A stretch of DNA of 64,000 nt from Leptospira johnsonii. Lineage in GTDB: Bacteria > Spirochaetota > Leptospiria > Leptospirales > Leptospiraceae. Of this stretch, positions 1-9,610 are shown in pieces. Within the stretch, counting starts at the first letter, position 1, and every line of letters begins with the position of its first letter. The notes beneath the pieces were generated by a model. That model ran no database searches, was not told the origin of the DNA, and saw only the letters and a program-made list of their open reading frames with translations. Position numbers and translations under genes: made by a program. The stretch lies in the NCBI RefSeq assembly GCF_003112675.1, contig NZ_BFAY01000011.1:1-64000 (forward strand), given 5' to 3'.

Positions 1-577
1 AGTGTTCGAGATTATTAATATTATGGCGAACTCATCACCATAATCTAATCTCAGCTAATAAAAAATTTTAATTTCTCATTCGCAGTTATATTCGTTGTAA
101 AAGAACTTTATTTCTTCCCTAAACTTACGGTTCGAAGGGCGAATGCCGTCCTACCCGAAAATTTCGGTTACTGACCGGAAAACGGCCAGAAGACCAAGAT
201 ACAAAATCGACTCGGCCAGTCAAACCGTTTTTATAGAAATTTTGCAAATCGATCTTATCTTAATTTTAAAATCGGCATCTTTAATGTGACATAATTCAAA
301 TCTAAATTCAAAGAGATTTCAAGGCTTCGGCGCCCTTGGGGACATAGGTTTAGTTTATTATGATATCTTAATGTGTCTTGAAGATCGATATGATTCGCAA
401 TGAGTTCTATGAATCACGTGGGATCAAAATTCCGTGTAAAACCGGGATACTCTATGGAACCTACCCGGTTCAAATTTGAGGATCGATTCACCGTCGGACC
501 ACTTACCATCTTTAAGGGATTGATGAGAATTGTAAAAATGGGGCCTATGTATTAATTACTTACCTATACTTGAATTT
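1..577. other. 577-base region without a supported gene
   Basis: No open frame here has both a convincing start with a ribosome site and recognisable protein features. A 29-codon frame at 390-479 (+) and a start-less frame of about 44 codons on the minus strand (about 120-255) are open, but neither can be supported. The stretch is AT-rich at both ends. It probably holds the promoter of the AraC-type gene that follows and perhaps decayed coding sequence. I see no tRNA, clear hairpin terminator or tandem repeat. Confidence 0.5.
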
Positions 578-1411
578 ATGGGCAAGGATACGGTCTTAGC
601 TGAGTGGGGAGAAAAGTTTAAATGTATGAATTACCCAAACGAATTATCACGCAAGCCACCTTTGATCAAAGGTCAGATTGATTTTAGCATTAATAAGCCA
701 ATACCAATTTTAGAGCCTTTTGTCGACAGCATCTGGATGCTCAAGAATGATTCTAAGAAAGACCACGAAGTTGTTGTATTACCTGATGGAAGGCTCGATA
801 TAATTTTTTCCATTTCATTGACCCAACCCTTTCGAGCCATGCAAATGGGATTAGCCACACTTCCCGAAAAAAATGTTATCCCCGCTGGCGGAATCATGTT
901 TGCCGTGAGCTTTAAGCTGCTTGCCATCGAATATCTACTTGATTTTGAAGTAGGATTTCTCCTTAACAGCGAGCGACAACTTCCAAGCAATTTTTGGGGG
1001 ATTTCAGAAAATGATCTTTCAGATTTTGAAGGGTTTTCTCAGAAAATTTCTGAATTATTAGTCTCGCGAATTGATTCGAATTTTGACGACCGAAAGCAAA
1101 GGCTATTTCAGTTGATATACGACTCGAATGGTACTATGCCTGTTAAATTGATGGCTGACAAAGTTTTTTGGAGCAGCCGCCAAATCAATCGCTACTTCAA
1201 ACAAAAATTTGGCTTATCGCTGAAAGAGTATTGCAAGGTCATCCGTTTCAAAAGTTCGCTAAGTCATATTAAACTTGGAAAGCTATTCCCTGAACTCGAT
1301 TTTTCCGATCAGAGTCATTTCATTAGAGAAATCAAGAAGTATTCCGGAACAAATCCGAAGGAGCTTTTTCGGAATAGAAATGACCGATTTATTCTATTAA
1401 CTGCCTTGTAA
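578..1411 (+). CDS. AraC-family transcriptional regulator
   Basis: A cytoplasmic DNA-binding regulator of the AraC/XylS family. The N-terminal half contains an LPDGRLDIIF stretch (about residues 69-78), typical of the sensor domain found in DUF6597-type AraC proteins. The C-terminal 90 residues form the double helix-turn-helix, ending in the classic second-helix pattern FSDQSHFIREIKKYSGTNPK. The inducer is unknown. The start is uncertain. The ATG at 578 has no visible ribosome site, and an in-frame ATG at 626 (261 residues) follows a GGGGAG that lies rather far upstream. The FAD monooxygenase begins 49 bases downstream on the same strand, so co-transcription or control of that gene is plausible but inferred. 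Confidence 0.8.
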   Translation: MGKDTVLAEWGEKFKCMNYPNELSRKPPLIKGQIDFSINKPIPILEPFVDSIWMLKNDSKKDHEVVVLPDGRLDIIFSISLTQPFRAMQMGLATLPEKNVIPAGGIMFAVSFKLLAIEYLLDFEVGFLLNSERQLPSNFWGISENDLSDFEGFSQKISELLVSRIDSNFDDRKQRLFQLIYDSNGTMPVKLMADKVFWSSRQINRYFKQKFGLSLKEYCKVIRFKSSLSHIKLGKLFPELDFSDQSHFIREIKKYSGTNPKELFRNRNDRFILLTAL

Positions 1412-1460
1412 TTGAAGTAAATTCTAACTGAAGTTTAAATTTACTTATGATGGAGGCAGG

Positions 1461-2621
1461 ATGAAAGTATCAAGAAATACTAATGCCAATGCTCAAGTTA
1501 TTATCGTCGGCGCGGGGGTGGCTGGTCTCAGCCTTGCTATCATGCTGGCCGAACAGGGAATTGAAAGTCAAGTTCTGGAATCAAAAGAACATTCCAATGG
1601 CGTGACGAGTGGTGTGCGAGTATCCAACCAAGGCGTCAAGGTCTTGAGATTTATGAAGTTAGACGCTATCGGCGAAGATACCGAGGGGATTCAGATGACC
1701 TTCGGCGCTCTCTCTTCCCGCTTTTCTGCCCCTAAGGAAGACGCATCCTACCCATCCGCAATCATGGTCACAAGACTGGCACTCCATGAACAGCTTATGA
1801 AAAGAGCAGGTTCCCTAGGAATCCCCATCGTGACCGGATTCAAGGTCGAAAGCATAACCGAGTCAGACGAAGGGGTCGAGGTGATCTCGGAATCGGGCGA
1901 AAAGGTGAAGGGCACCCTCGTTGTGGGGGCTGATGGAGTTGGCTCTACACTCCGAAAGATACTGAATCCCGGGCAGGGATCATCGAAGGTTTACGCTGGG
2001 TACATCGGGGTAGGGCTCCTCACTAAGGATGAAACTAAGATCGCAATGACAATGGATCACTATCCTGGTCATTCAATTGGGATTGCTTCTTGCGGAAAGG
2101 TGAACGAGGCCGCGACCCAGAAAAGCATCTTCATGTGGACTCACATCCATATGCCAGAAGCTGACGCAAAACAGGTAACGCAGGCTAACGTGAAGGCAGA
2201 GCTGGCGAGACGAGCCGAGCAATGGCGTCCCGAGCTCAGAGGCAAGTATGAACTGTGGACAAATGACACGGAAGCCATACTGGCTTACGGTCCGGTCTAC
2301 AACGGGAAGCCGCCGACTCGGTGGTATAGCAATAGGATGATTCTCATCGGGGACGCAGCACATCCGTACGGACCGGGCGGACAGGGAATTAGTATGGCGT
2401 TAAAGGACGCAAGGGCATTATGCGAGATCATTACGCGAGGGTTCACGGAGACCGACAAGAGAGAATTCCAGCGGAGCCGCACTCAGGAATCTCGAACGCT
2501 CGGCGAAGCTGCAGAGAAGAGGAATGCCGAAGCTTCGCCATCCTCCAAGTGGGGAATACTTACCAAGGGCATCGGCATCAAAGCTATGGAGTTTTTCACA
2601 CGCGGAACACTGAAGTTCTGA
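1461..2621 (+). CDS. FAD-dependent monooxygenase (PHBH-like aromatic hydroxylase family)
   Basis: A flavoprotein monooxygenase that would use NAD(P)H and O2 to hydroxylate a small, probably aromatic, substrate. The N-terminal Rossmann motif GAGVAG is at residues 17-22. The family's middle motif GADG is at 156-159. The FAD-ribityl motif GDAAHPYGPGGQG is at 297-309. The length of 386 residues is normal for single-component hydroxylases. The start is set by a GGAGG four bases before the ATG. The coding sequence looks richer in G+C, with more codons ending in C or G, than the adjacent permease, which hints at transfer; I judged this by eye. The AraC-type gene upstream may control it. The substrate cannot be named from sequence. 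Confidence 0.85.
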   Translation: MKVSRNTNANAQVIIVGAGVAGLSLAIMLAEQGIESQVLESKEHSNGVTSGVRVSNQGVKVLRFMKLDAIGEDTEGIQMTFGALSSRFSAPKEDASYPSAIMVTRLALHEQLMKRAGSLGIPIVTGFKVESITESDEGVEVISESGEKVKGTLVVGADGVGSTLRKILNPGQGSSKVYAGYIGVGLLTKDETKIAMTMDHYPGHSIGIASCGKVNEAATQKSIFMWTHIHMPEADAKQVTQANVKAELARRAEQWRPELRGKYELWTNDTEAILAYGPVYNGKPPTRWYSNRMILIGDAAHPYGPGGQGISMALKDARALCEIITRGFTETDKREFQRSRTQESRTLGEAAEKRNAEASPSSKWGILTKGIGIKAMEFFTRGTLKF

Positions 2622-2822
2622 AACCCTACAAGATGCCGCTCTTACTATAAAAGATAGCACTTAGGGACCTAACTGCCCATCGCTTGTAATTTTATCGTAA
2701 GCTAATAAAACACAGTTCTTACCGCCTCGATCATCGAGGAAAGCTTTTCTGAGATCCCTCCAATAGGGCTTGAAAATGTCTTGTGGACGAAAGTAAAAGG
2801 GCTATCTTGACCAAAACTCGAA

Positions 2823-4280
2823 ATGAAACTTCGCCGCTCTCTTAATCTTTACGATTCTATTTCTCTTATGTTCAGCTCCATGGTAGGACCGGGGATTTTT
2901 ATCACTACGGGTTATATACTGACCCAAACTTCCAATCCGAATTGGGCGCTTCTTTGTTGGATCTTAGGTGGTCTCTTAGCGATTGCAGGTGCGATGAGTT
3001 ATGCGAAATCGGCGAGCATTTTTCCATACGCAGGAGGAGATTACGTTTATCTAAAGGAAGCCTACTCTCCTATTGTTGCGTTTTCCAGCGGATGGCTTTC
3101 TCTTTCGGTGAATTTTTCGGCGTCTATCTCTCTTTCTGCGATCGCGTTCTCTAAATCGTTTCTTACTTTATTCAATCCAAGTTGGGACATTTATTTCTTT
3201 GAGTCCAAGTTTTTGGGGATCACATTTTCATTAGGTGTAGCCCAGATTCTGGGAATTTCCACGATCTTATTTTTTTCGATCGTTAACTTTTTCGGGATTG
3301 GGTTCGCCTCTCGCATCCAGAATTTTTTCACCACTTTCAAAATTTTAGGCCTTGTTGCATTTGTGGGATTAGGATTTACTATAGGAAATTATAATATTCA
3401 AAATTTTGAATCCTTCCCACTGATCCCTTCCGATTTACATGGATGGAATCTTTTGCTGGCTGGAGCGATTCCAGTCACTTTTTCCTATTTGGGCTGGAAC
3501 ATGATTACTTATGTAGCCGAAGAAGTTAAAGATCCTGAGAAGAACATCTACAAATCCGTAATCGTTTCCTGCATTTTGGTCACCTTCCTTTATGTTCTGA
3601 TCAATTTTCTGTATTTAAGTTCTGCCCCCGTACAACTTTTGGCGGGAGACGAAAAAATAGGCGTAACAGCTTCCGGATTTTTATTTGGGAAAGGTGTGAA
3701 TATTCTGATCACAGCGTTTATTTGCTGGGTGTTTTTGGGCGGAATTTCCGCTTATATAATCGGTGGTTCCAGGATCTATTTTGCGATGGCGAGGGATGGA
3801 TTCTTTTTCCCAAGTATGGCCAAATTACATTCCAAATATCATAGCCCTTACAAATCGTTGATCTTTCAGTTTTTATATGCCTGCCTTTTTTGTTTCGTAA
3901 AAGAGATTGAATCACTTTTATATCTGATCACCTGCTCCACTCTACTACTTGCAACGATCACTGCCTACACTCCTGTTATTTTCGAAAAAAGACATTTAAA
4001 GAATGAGTTCAAGATCCCAGGTTATCCGTATTCTACTTACTTATACATACTTTCTAATATTCTTATAATAGGAACGTTGCTCTATAATAAAAGTGCAGAA
4101 GCTCTCTGGGGTTTTGGGTTCACTCTATTCTCTGTTCCGTTGTATTATTATTTTAAACTTTCTAAGAAATCTAAACAGATCTCGATCGATACTATTTCCG
4201 AACCGGAATTGGAACCCGGTGGTTTAAGTTTACTTCCGGAAAACGAACCAATTCCGGTTGGCAGTGGAGATCGAGCTTAA
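2823..4280 (+). CDS. APC-superfamily amino-acid permease
   Basis: An inner-membrane amino-acid/polyamine/organocation transporter of 485 residues with about 12 hydrophobic segments. The first helix carries the family signature [14 protein letters not shown] (residues 20-33), whose glycines form the unwound substrate-binding part of TM1. TM6 carries an [10 protein letters not shown] loop, the usual spacer after TM6 in amino-acid permeases. The C-terminal tail is Glu- and Pro-rich and cytoplasmic. The substrate is unknown. The gene overlaps the next frame by 23 bases, which suggests co-translation if that small gene is real. Confidence 0.85.
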   Translation: MKLRRSLNLYDSISLMFSSMVGPGIFITTGYILTQTSNPNWALLCWILGGLLAIAGAMSYAKSASIFPYAGGDYVYLKEAYSPIVAFSSGWLSLSVNFSASISLSAIAFSKSFLTLFNPSWDIYFFESKFLGITFSLGVAQILGISTILFFSIVNFFGIGFASRIQNFFTTFKILGLVAFVGLGFTIGNYNIQNFESFPLIPSDLHGWNLLLAGAIPVTFSYLGWNMITYVAEEVKDPEKNIYKSVIVSCILVTFLYVLINFLYLSSAPVQLLAGDEKIGVTASGFLFGKGVNILITAFICWVFLGGISAYIIGGSRIYFAMARDGFFFPSMAKLHSKYHSPYKSLIFQFLYACLFCFVKEIESLLYLITCSTLLLATITAYTPVIFEKRHLKNEFKIPGYPYSTYLYILSNILIIGTLLYNKSAEALWGFGFTLFSVPLYYYFKLSKKSKQISIDTISEPELEPGGLSLLPENEPIPVGSGDRA

Positions 4281-4698
4281 GTTTTCTGCGTTGGAACTTT
4301 CTCCTAAAAACAAACTTAGACTTCATAGGTATTTAGGAATTGTTTCCTTAAGTTTCCTATTTTCTCGTCCGTTTATCATTCTATTCCAATTTCCTGATAT
4401 TCAAAACTTTGAATTTTTCTCTGCTTACATCGGAAGAACCGGAGCTATCTTTGGGGCTCTTGCATTTATCACTGGAGGCGGATTAGGCAAATATCTGGAC
4501 GAGAAGAAGGCAAGAGTGGCGGAAATCCATACAATTCTGATGCTTGCAGGCTTAACTATGCAAGTTCCCGTTCTTGCAGAAGTCAAAATTCTTTTAGTCC
4601 CAAATCTGATATCTTATCTTGGTTGCGTGATCTTAATCTGGGGCTGGATCCTAGGAAGAAGGGTTTTTATAAATAGAAAACGGATTCTTCCTTTTTGA
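4258..4698 (+). CDS. small membrane protein of unknown function
   Basis: A 146-residue protein with about four hydrophobic segments (roughly residues 25-45, 55-75, 90-110 and 115-135), each followed by basic residues. I recognise no family. The frame opens with TTG at 4258, inside the permease gene; a GTG at 4264 is an alternative start. The overlap, same direction and membrane character suggest it is translated with the permease, but no functional link can be shown. It is followed by a short GAGCGA-rich stretch before the convergent acyltransferase gene. Confidence 0.55.
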   Translation: MAVEIELKFSALELSPKNKLRLHRYLGIVSLSFLFSRPFIILFQFPDIQNFEFFSAYIGRTGAIFGALAFITGGGLGKYLDEKKARVAEIHTILMLAGLTMQVPVLAEVKILLVPNLISYLGCVILIWGWILGRRVFINRKRILPF

Positions 4699-4825
4699 GC
4701 GACCCCTAGGGAGCGAAAAATCCGAAGGGTGATCGAAGCGGAGCGAAATTAAATTTTCAATCAAACAAGCTGCACTTAAATGAAAACATTTTGATCTCTA
4801 AATATACTTTATAATTTCCTAATCC

Positions 4826-6103
4826 TTAGGAATTCGAAAGTATATTCTTCCGGAAGGAATATGCGAACTGAGAGATATCCGCGTCTTTCCAACGATTTTT
4901 GTCGTAGTTTATATTGATAGCCATTCTATTTTCGTAAGTTGTCACAGTCGTAAAAACTGTCTGCGTCAAAGCAGGATGAACTGTAAAAGAAAGTTCTTTA
5001 ACTTTTATCTCTTCGGAACTTAGGACCGGGATAATCCCTACATTACTCAACAAACTGGATTGAGGATTTCGGCTCATTAATAATTGAAAAAGTTTTAGCC
5101 CATCTTCTTTTTCCAAAAATTGTTCGGAAGGAGGAAGAAGTTCATAAAATGCCCTACCTTCCCTTCTTCCAATACGAGCCCTTACGTCATTCATAATAGC
5201 TTTTGCTTTTATATCGAAAGGATCTCTGATATTCACCGGAGTCGTGAATAGAGAAATATAAAGTCCTAATGCGGAATCAGGCACCGGATGGCTTAAATGA
5301 GGTCTTAGATCCGCAGGAGTAGAAAGATATAACACTCCTTCTTGCCCTCTATCAAAAAAATCAGCAAGCGCAGTTACCTGAGAAGCGCCTAAGATCCCAT
5401 GAAAGGAGATCTTTTTTTGTTTAGAAGTTTTTAATAGAGAATCTACGTCTTCTTCTTCCAAATAAAAACTGATTATCTCGGGATCTTGTTCTTCCTTTTT
5501 ACGAGAGAATTGAGGAATGGATAATGGTTTTTCCGGCTTGGGTCCGCCTTTGTATAATTCTTCTGCGGGATACAATTCCATTAAGGAAGAATATTCTCCG
5601 TCTGCCTCAATCTCATCTGCTTCTCCCGTACTCGCTCTGAGTACATCTAAAAGAAATCTGCAACCAGATCTTCCATCTCCAATACTATGATGAAAAATAA
5701 CACCGATCGCAAATTTCGAATTTCCGGAAGTATACAATATAGTTCTGATTAAGGGAGAATCCCCCAATTCAAAAAGCCTGATAGTTTCTTTGGCTAATTT
5801 AGATTTCCAATCGTTAGAATAGAGATCTTTTTGGATGGGGATTTTTTTGTCCGAGGTCGCAAAGTATAAATGAGAATCTTGTCCGGCTTGTTTTAAGATC
5901 TGAACCTTAGCTAACGCATGTTTGCTTTGGATAAGGTCCAGTGCTTTGCGTAAACTTTCTTCCGAGAAAGAACCTTCTCCTTCTGCCATTACGCAGAAGT
6001 TCATAGAGGAGGCACGGTCGTATAACCAGAAATTTGCCTCCGCTTGGTCTAAAGATCGAATGAATTGACCTTGTGGCCTTTCAGATTCTTTTAAATTTTG
6101 CAT
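4826..6103 (-). CDS. condensation-domain acyltransferase (PapA5/wax-ester-synthase-like)
   Basis: A CoA-dependent acyltransferase of the condensation-domain superfamily. The catalytic HHxxxDG motif is HHSIGDG at residues 138-144. The N-terminal part (RSLDQAEANFW, about 16-26) resembles PapA5-like enzymes, which esterify alcohols with long acyl chains. At 425 residues it has the length of PapA5 rather than of a peptide-synthetase module. It starts 21 bases after the fatty-acid desaturase gene on the same strand, so the two probably form one transcript and act on the same lipid. The ester product cannot be named. A wax-ester or triacylglycerol synthase role is the main alternative. Confidence 0.75.
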   Translation of the reverse strand: MQNLKESERPQGQFIRSLDQAEANFWLYDRASSMNFCVMAEGEGSFSEESLRKALDLIQSKHALAKVQILKQAGQDSHLYFATSDKKIPIQKDLYSNDWKSKLAKETIRLFELGDSPLIRTILYTSGNSKFAIGVIFHHSIGDGRSGCRFLLDVLRASTGEADEIEADGEYSSLMELYPAEELYKGGPKPEKPLSIPQFSRKKEEQDPEIISFYLEEEDVDSLLKTSKQKKISFHGILGASQVTALADFFDRGQEGVLYLSTPADLRPHLSHPVPDSALGLYISLFTTPVNIRDPFDIKAKAIMNDVRARIGRREGRAFYELLPPSEQFLEKEDGLKLFQLLMSRNPQSSLLSNVGIIPVLSSEEIKVKELSFTVHPALTQTVFTTVTTYENRMAININYDKNRWKDADISQFAYSFRKNILSNS

Positions 6104-6124
6104 GCCATTTCCGACTTTAAAGTA

Positions 6125-7204
6125 TTAGGCCGGAATCGCAATACCATCCATTTCTTCTTTTTGGTAACGATTCGCCCTTGTCATACTTTCAAAGTCGTTA
6201 AAACGAATTCCATATTTTTTTAAGAGTGGTTTTACTTTAGGTGCGACTGCTTGTCGTAAATAGAACGGCTGCGTTACCACAAAATGATGGATCCCATGAG
6301 TGGCTCCAAAATTAAAACAGAACAAATGTAAAGGTAATATCCACCAAGAATCCAATACTTGGGTTTGTTGGTATAAACTCTTCACATCCCCGTAATAATG
6401 CATATTGGAAGAAACGATCTGGATCGCGGATTGTCTAAGCCAACAAGGGATCAAATATACCACTGCTGCAGTATTTAAGAAATTATGAATGTTTGCAGCT
6501 GTTCCAGTTTCTTGTATCAGGCTACCTAAGGCCCAGTTGATCAAAGAAACCATTCCCCAGATCAAGAATGAATACCAAAGAAGAAGGTAAACTAAACGAT
6601 ATGGTCCCTTAATCGGTTTAGCTTTTATTTTTTTAAGATAACGGATCGCGTCCCTTCTGATCTTAGGTCCTTGTAGAACCACTGCCATAATCGGATCTAT
6701 CATCACAAGTATACGCCTGATCCCCCAAGGCATTCCATTGCTGATAAATCTTTCTTCTATATCCTCTATGTTTCCTGAAAGCTTATGATGAAGAAGATGG
6801 ATCTCCTTTCTAAACCAAGGATTAACCGTATTCGCACGGAATAACCAGACCATCCAAAATAGAAAATTTTGCATTTTAGGACTTTCTTTAAAATAAATAC
6901 TATGGATCAAATCGTGCTCCATCTCATGAAGAAAAGAAGCCAAGATCCCGTTGCCTATAATGCAAGCCCAGAATGGAATGATATCCATTACATACAAACT
7001 TCCTAATAGGATCATTCCGAAAGCGGAACCCATGGTGATCCCGAATCCGATCGCGTTTTGGTATCTTAAAAAAGAGAAACGCTTTCTGAGTTTGGAATCC
7101 GAATAGCGGATCCACTTGATGATACGTTTTGTTTTTTCTTTTTCGGTAAATCGATCCGAAATGTTTTTTCGCTCAAGAGCTAAGGAATTCATATCCACTC
7201 CCAT
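6125..7204 (-). CDS. membrane fatty-acid desaturase
   Basis: A membrane-bound di-iron desaturase or hydroxylase. Three histidine boxes are visible: HEMEHDLIH at residues 93-101, HLLHH at 136-140 and HGIHH at 303-307. They lie between paired hydrophobic segments at about 50-90 and 205-255. The length of 359 residues fits acyl-lipid or acyl-CoA desaturases. It precedes the HHxxxDG acyltransferase by 21 bases and follows the AraC-type regulator by about 100 bases, all on the minus strand. This suggests a locus that makes an unsaturated, esterified lipid. Hydroxylase activity cannot be excluded because the superfamily shares these boxes. Confidence 0.85.
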   Translation of the reverse strand: MGVDMNSLALERKNISDRFTEKEKTKRIIKWIRYSDSKLRKRFSFLRYQNAIGFGITMGSAFGMILLGSLYVMDIIPFWACIIGNGILASFLHEMEHDLIHSIYFKESPKMQNFLFWMVWLFRANTVNPWFRKEIHLLHHKLSGNIEDIEERFISNGMPWGIRRILVMIDPIMAVVLQGPKIRRDAIRYLKKIKAKPIKGPYRLVYLLLWYSFLIWGMVSLINWALGSLIQETGTAANIHNFLNTAAVVYLIPCWLRQSAIQIVSSNMHYYGDVKSLYQQTQVLDSWWILPLHLFCFNFGATHGIHHFVVTQPFYLRQAVAPKVKPLLKKYGIRFNDFESMTRANRYQKEEMDGIAIPA

Positions 7205-7307
7205 ATAACTTATGATGAGAATTATACGAAACGATCTTAGATCCGTCGTTCCATTCTATAAACCGATACCGCAAAACCGGTTTCAATTGATAGGATGGGA
7301 CCGTTAC

Positions 7308-8444
7308 CTACGAATTTTTCTCCCTATATTCGGATGGAGGAATTCCAACTTCTTTTTGAAACGCCCTATGGAAGGAAGTTTTACTCCTAAATCCCACCTC
7401 ATAGGCGATATCCAGGACAGAAGAATCCTTGTTTTTGGAAAGTAGCTCGCAAGCCTCTCGGATCCTGTACTCGTTTACAAATGCGGAAAAATTTTTACCC
7501 ATTTCCTGATTGATCAGCTCGGAAAGTTGGTGAGAAGAAAGTCCTAAGTCGTCCGCTAAACTCGCCAAACTTAAGTCCTCGTCTTTGTATAGTTTTTCGA
7601 CTTCCATTGCTTGTAGCAAATTTCCTCTGAGTGCACTTATGTCCATTCCTTGGAGTAAGGAGCGGGAATATTTCTGGAAAGTGACTCTTGCGACCTCTTG
7701 TAGGTTTTGGAAATAAGCAGGGTACCTTCTCCCGATCAAATAGGAAACACAAAGACTTAAGGCCATCATAGAAGCGCTGACCAACAGAAAGAGAGGGTTC
7801 TTATCTATTAGAAAAAATGCACCTACGGAATGGTTTGCGATTGTGGCAAGAATGATATAGAGCAGGACCCTTGCAGTCCACTCTTCTTTCAAAACATTCG
7901 GTTTAAATAATATTCTACTCCCTCTCAATAGCCCGCCAATATAGGCAGCGAGTATCAAAAGTGGAATGAGAAAGATCAGATCAAATGCTCCTCTTGTCAG
8001 AGAGAAAGATCGAATGCCTTCTCTGATTGATTCTTGATCCGGAATAAAACTTAAAAAATACAAGACCCAAATGATCCCGGGCAAAATGGAATGTTTGGGA
8101 CTTAAACCTAATGCAGATTTTTCGAATTCTGAATTTTGGATAATCTTATGGATTCCATATAAGATCGGACCTATAGAACCCAAAATAGGAATATGAAGGA
8201 GTACTATTCTAGGAAAAGAAGAAGAAAGTCCGAACACATAAAATAAACAAGTGCCCTGCAATAATCCTAGACATACAAACAATAGGGAAAGTAAACGATT
8301 GAGCGCAGTTTTCCTTTCTAGAATATTCTGCCCTATAGCTAATAAAGCCCCGAGATACGTTCCAAAAATTGCAAAGGAAACCAAAATCCAGAAAGCCGGA
8401 GATTGAGTGATATGTTCCGGAGGATAGATCGGAATATTAGGCAT
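7308..8444 (-). CDS. membrane-anchored AraC-family regulator
   Basis: A 378-residue protein with two parts. Residues about 15-235 contain roughly seven hydrophobic segments, a 7TM-like sensor arrangement. Residues about 275-375 form an AraC-type double helix-turn-helix ending in DIAYEVGFRSKTSFHRAFQK. This layout occurs in many leptospiral and bacteroidete regulators that sense a membrane or periplasmic signal. The desaturase and acyltransferase genes lie directly downstream on the same strand and are the likely targets (inference). A perfect 7-bp palindrome sits 41-56 bases before its start codon and could be an autoregulatory site. Confidence 0.85.
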   Translation of the reverse strand: MPNIPIYPPEHITQSPAFWILVSFAIFGTYLGALLAIGQNILERKTALNRLLSLLFVCLGLLQGTCLFYVFGLSSSFPRIVLLHIPILGSIGPILYGIHKIIQNSEFEKSALGLSPKHSILPGIIWVLYFLSFIPDQESIREGIRSFSLTRGAFDLIFLIPLLILAAYIGGLLRGSRILFKPNVLKEEWTARVLLYIILATIANHSVGAFFLIDKNPLFLLVSASMMALSLCVSYLIGRRYPAYFQNLQEVARVTFQKYSRSLLQGMDISALRGNLLQAMEVEKLYKDEDLSLASLADDLGLSSHQLSELINQEMGKNFSAFVNEYRIREACELLSKNKDSSVLDIAYEVGFRSKTSFHRAFQKEVGIPPSEYREKNS

Positions 8445-8484
8445 CCAAGGCTTTATCCACTATCTGTCAGTGTTGTCAACCTTC

Positions 8485-8500
8485 TGTAGGAGATCCTACA
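8485..8500. promoter_or_regulatory. palindrome TGTAGGA-GA-TCCTACA, possible operator
   Basis: A perfect 7-bp inverted repeat with a 2-base centre, 41 bases upstream of the membrane AraC-type regulator. It lies in the spacer shared with the divergent crotonase gene. It has no T-run on either side, so it looks more like a protein-binding site than a terminator. The binding protein is unknown. Confidence 0.4.
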
Positions 8501-8674
8501 AGCTAAAATTGGAAACGATTTTAGCCTTATTCAAATCATTAACTGCGATTACTTTAGTAAGGACACAAAATCGGCTTTTCTCAAAAAACAAAAAGTTTGA
8601 CATCAAATTTAAAAAAACAAACGACATGGGACATGAAGAGTAGACTATATGGTCTACCCGCTACGGAGGATTTT

Positions 8675-9469
8675 ATGAAATCTTATACTTATATCCAAAT
8701 CGAAAAAAAGGGTCCAGTCTTTAGTATCGCACTCAACCGACCCGATGCCAGAAATGCAATGAATACACAAATGATCATGGAGTTAAGTGACGCTCTCACC
8801 GTTTACGAAGATGATCCAAGTTCCAGATGTGCAGTTCTATATGCTAACGGTCTTCATTTTACTTTCGGTTTGGAGTTGGAGGATGTCGCAAAATCGATCA
8901 TTGAAAGAGGTAGAAGTTTTTTCCAAACCGGAAATATCAACCCTTGGGATACTGGAGGAACAAACAGGGTCCGAAAAAAACCTTTGATCACTGCTGTCCA
9001 TGGGTTTTGCCTAACTTTAGGGATCGAATTGATGTTGGCTTCCGATATTGCACTCGCCGCAGAAAAAACTATGTTCGCTCAAATGGAAGTGCAAAGAGGC
9101 ATTTTACCTTTTGGTGGAGCAACGATCCGATTTGTAAGAACTGCCGGCTGGGGAAATGCTATGAAACATATCCTAACGGGCGACAGTTTTGATGCGAACG
9201 AGGCCTACAGGATCGGACTGGTACAGGAGGTCCTTCCTAAAAAAGAATTATTACCAAGGGCAATCGAACTTGCCGAAAAAATTTCCGCACAGGCTCCTAA
9301 GGCAATAGATGCAGTCTTAGCAAACGCACGAAAAGCCATCGAAGTAGGAGATTTGGAAGCTATCGATGATCTTTTACCTCTGGTGACTGATTGTTTAAGA
9401 TCGGAAGACGGACAAGAAGGGATCCGTTCCTTATTGGAAAAAAGAACCGCTGTTTTCAAAGGAAAATAG
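8675..9469 (+). CDS. enoyl-CoA hydratase/isomerase (crotonase) family protein
   Basis: A crotonase-fold enzyme acting on an acyl-CoA thioester, probably in fatty-acid or related degradation. RPDARNAMN near residue 20 is the usual N-terminal signature. Both acidic positions used by hydratases appear to be kept: the Glu in LGIELMLASDI and the Glu in MEVQRGILPFGG. The oxyanion-hole segment HFTFGLELED is atypical, with Phe where Ala/Gly-type residues are common, so the precise reaction may differ. The frame is open from 8597, but the ATG at 8675 follows GGAGGA by four bases and fits family N-termini, giving 264 residues. The acyl-CoA dehydrogenase follows after 141 bases. Confidence 0.85.
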   Translation: MKSYTYIQIEKKGPVFSIALNRPDARNAMNTQMIMELSDALTVYEDDPSSRCAVLYANGLHFTFGLELEDVAKSIIERGRSFFQTGNINPWDTGGTNRVRKKPLITAVHGFCLTLGIELMLASDIALAAEKTMFAQMEVQRGILPFGGATIRFVRTAGWGNAMKHILTGDSFDANEAYRIGLVQEVLPKKELLPRAIELAEKISAQAPKAIDAVLANARKAIEVGDLEAIDDLLPLVTDCLRSEDGQEGIRSLLEKRTAVFKGK

Positions 9470-9610
9470 TATTTCATATTTTCTGAATATATCATTTCCG
9501 TTGAAATCCATCTTCAGCTTGTATTCTTAACGAACGATATTCGGAGGCAGGGAATTCTACTTGCCTTCGCATCTGATTCTTTGAGTTTAGCAGGATCCGA
9601 GGAACCAAAA

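Noticed and set aside
390..479. 29-codon frame that looks protein-like
   Set aside because: Too short, no ribosome site, and no recognisable similarity; could be a relic but cannot be supported.
8597..8674. N-terminal extension of the crotonase frame
   Set aside because: The ATG at 8675 has GGAGGA directly upstream and gives the normal family N-terminus.
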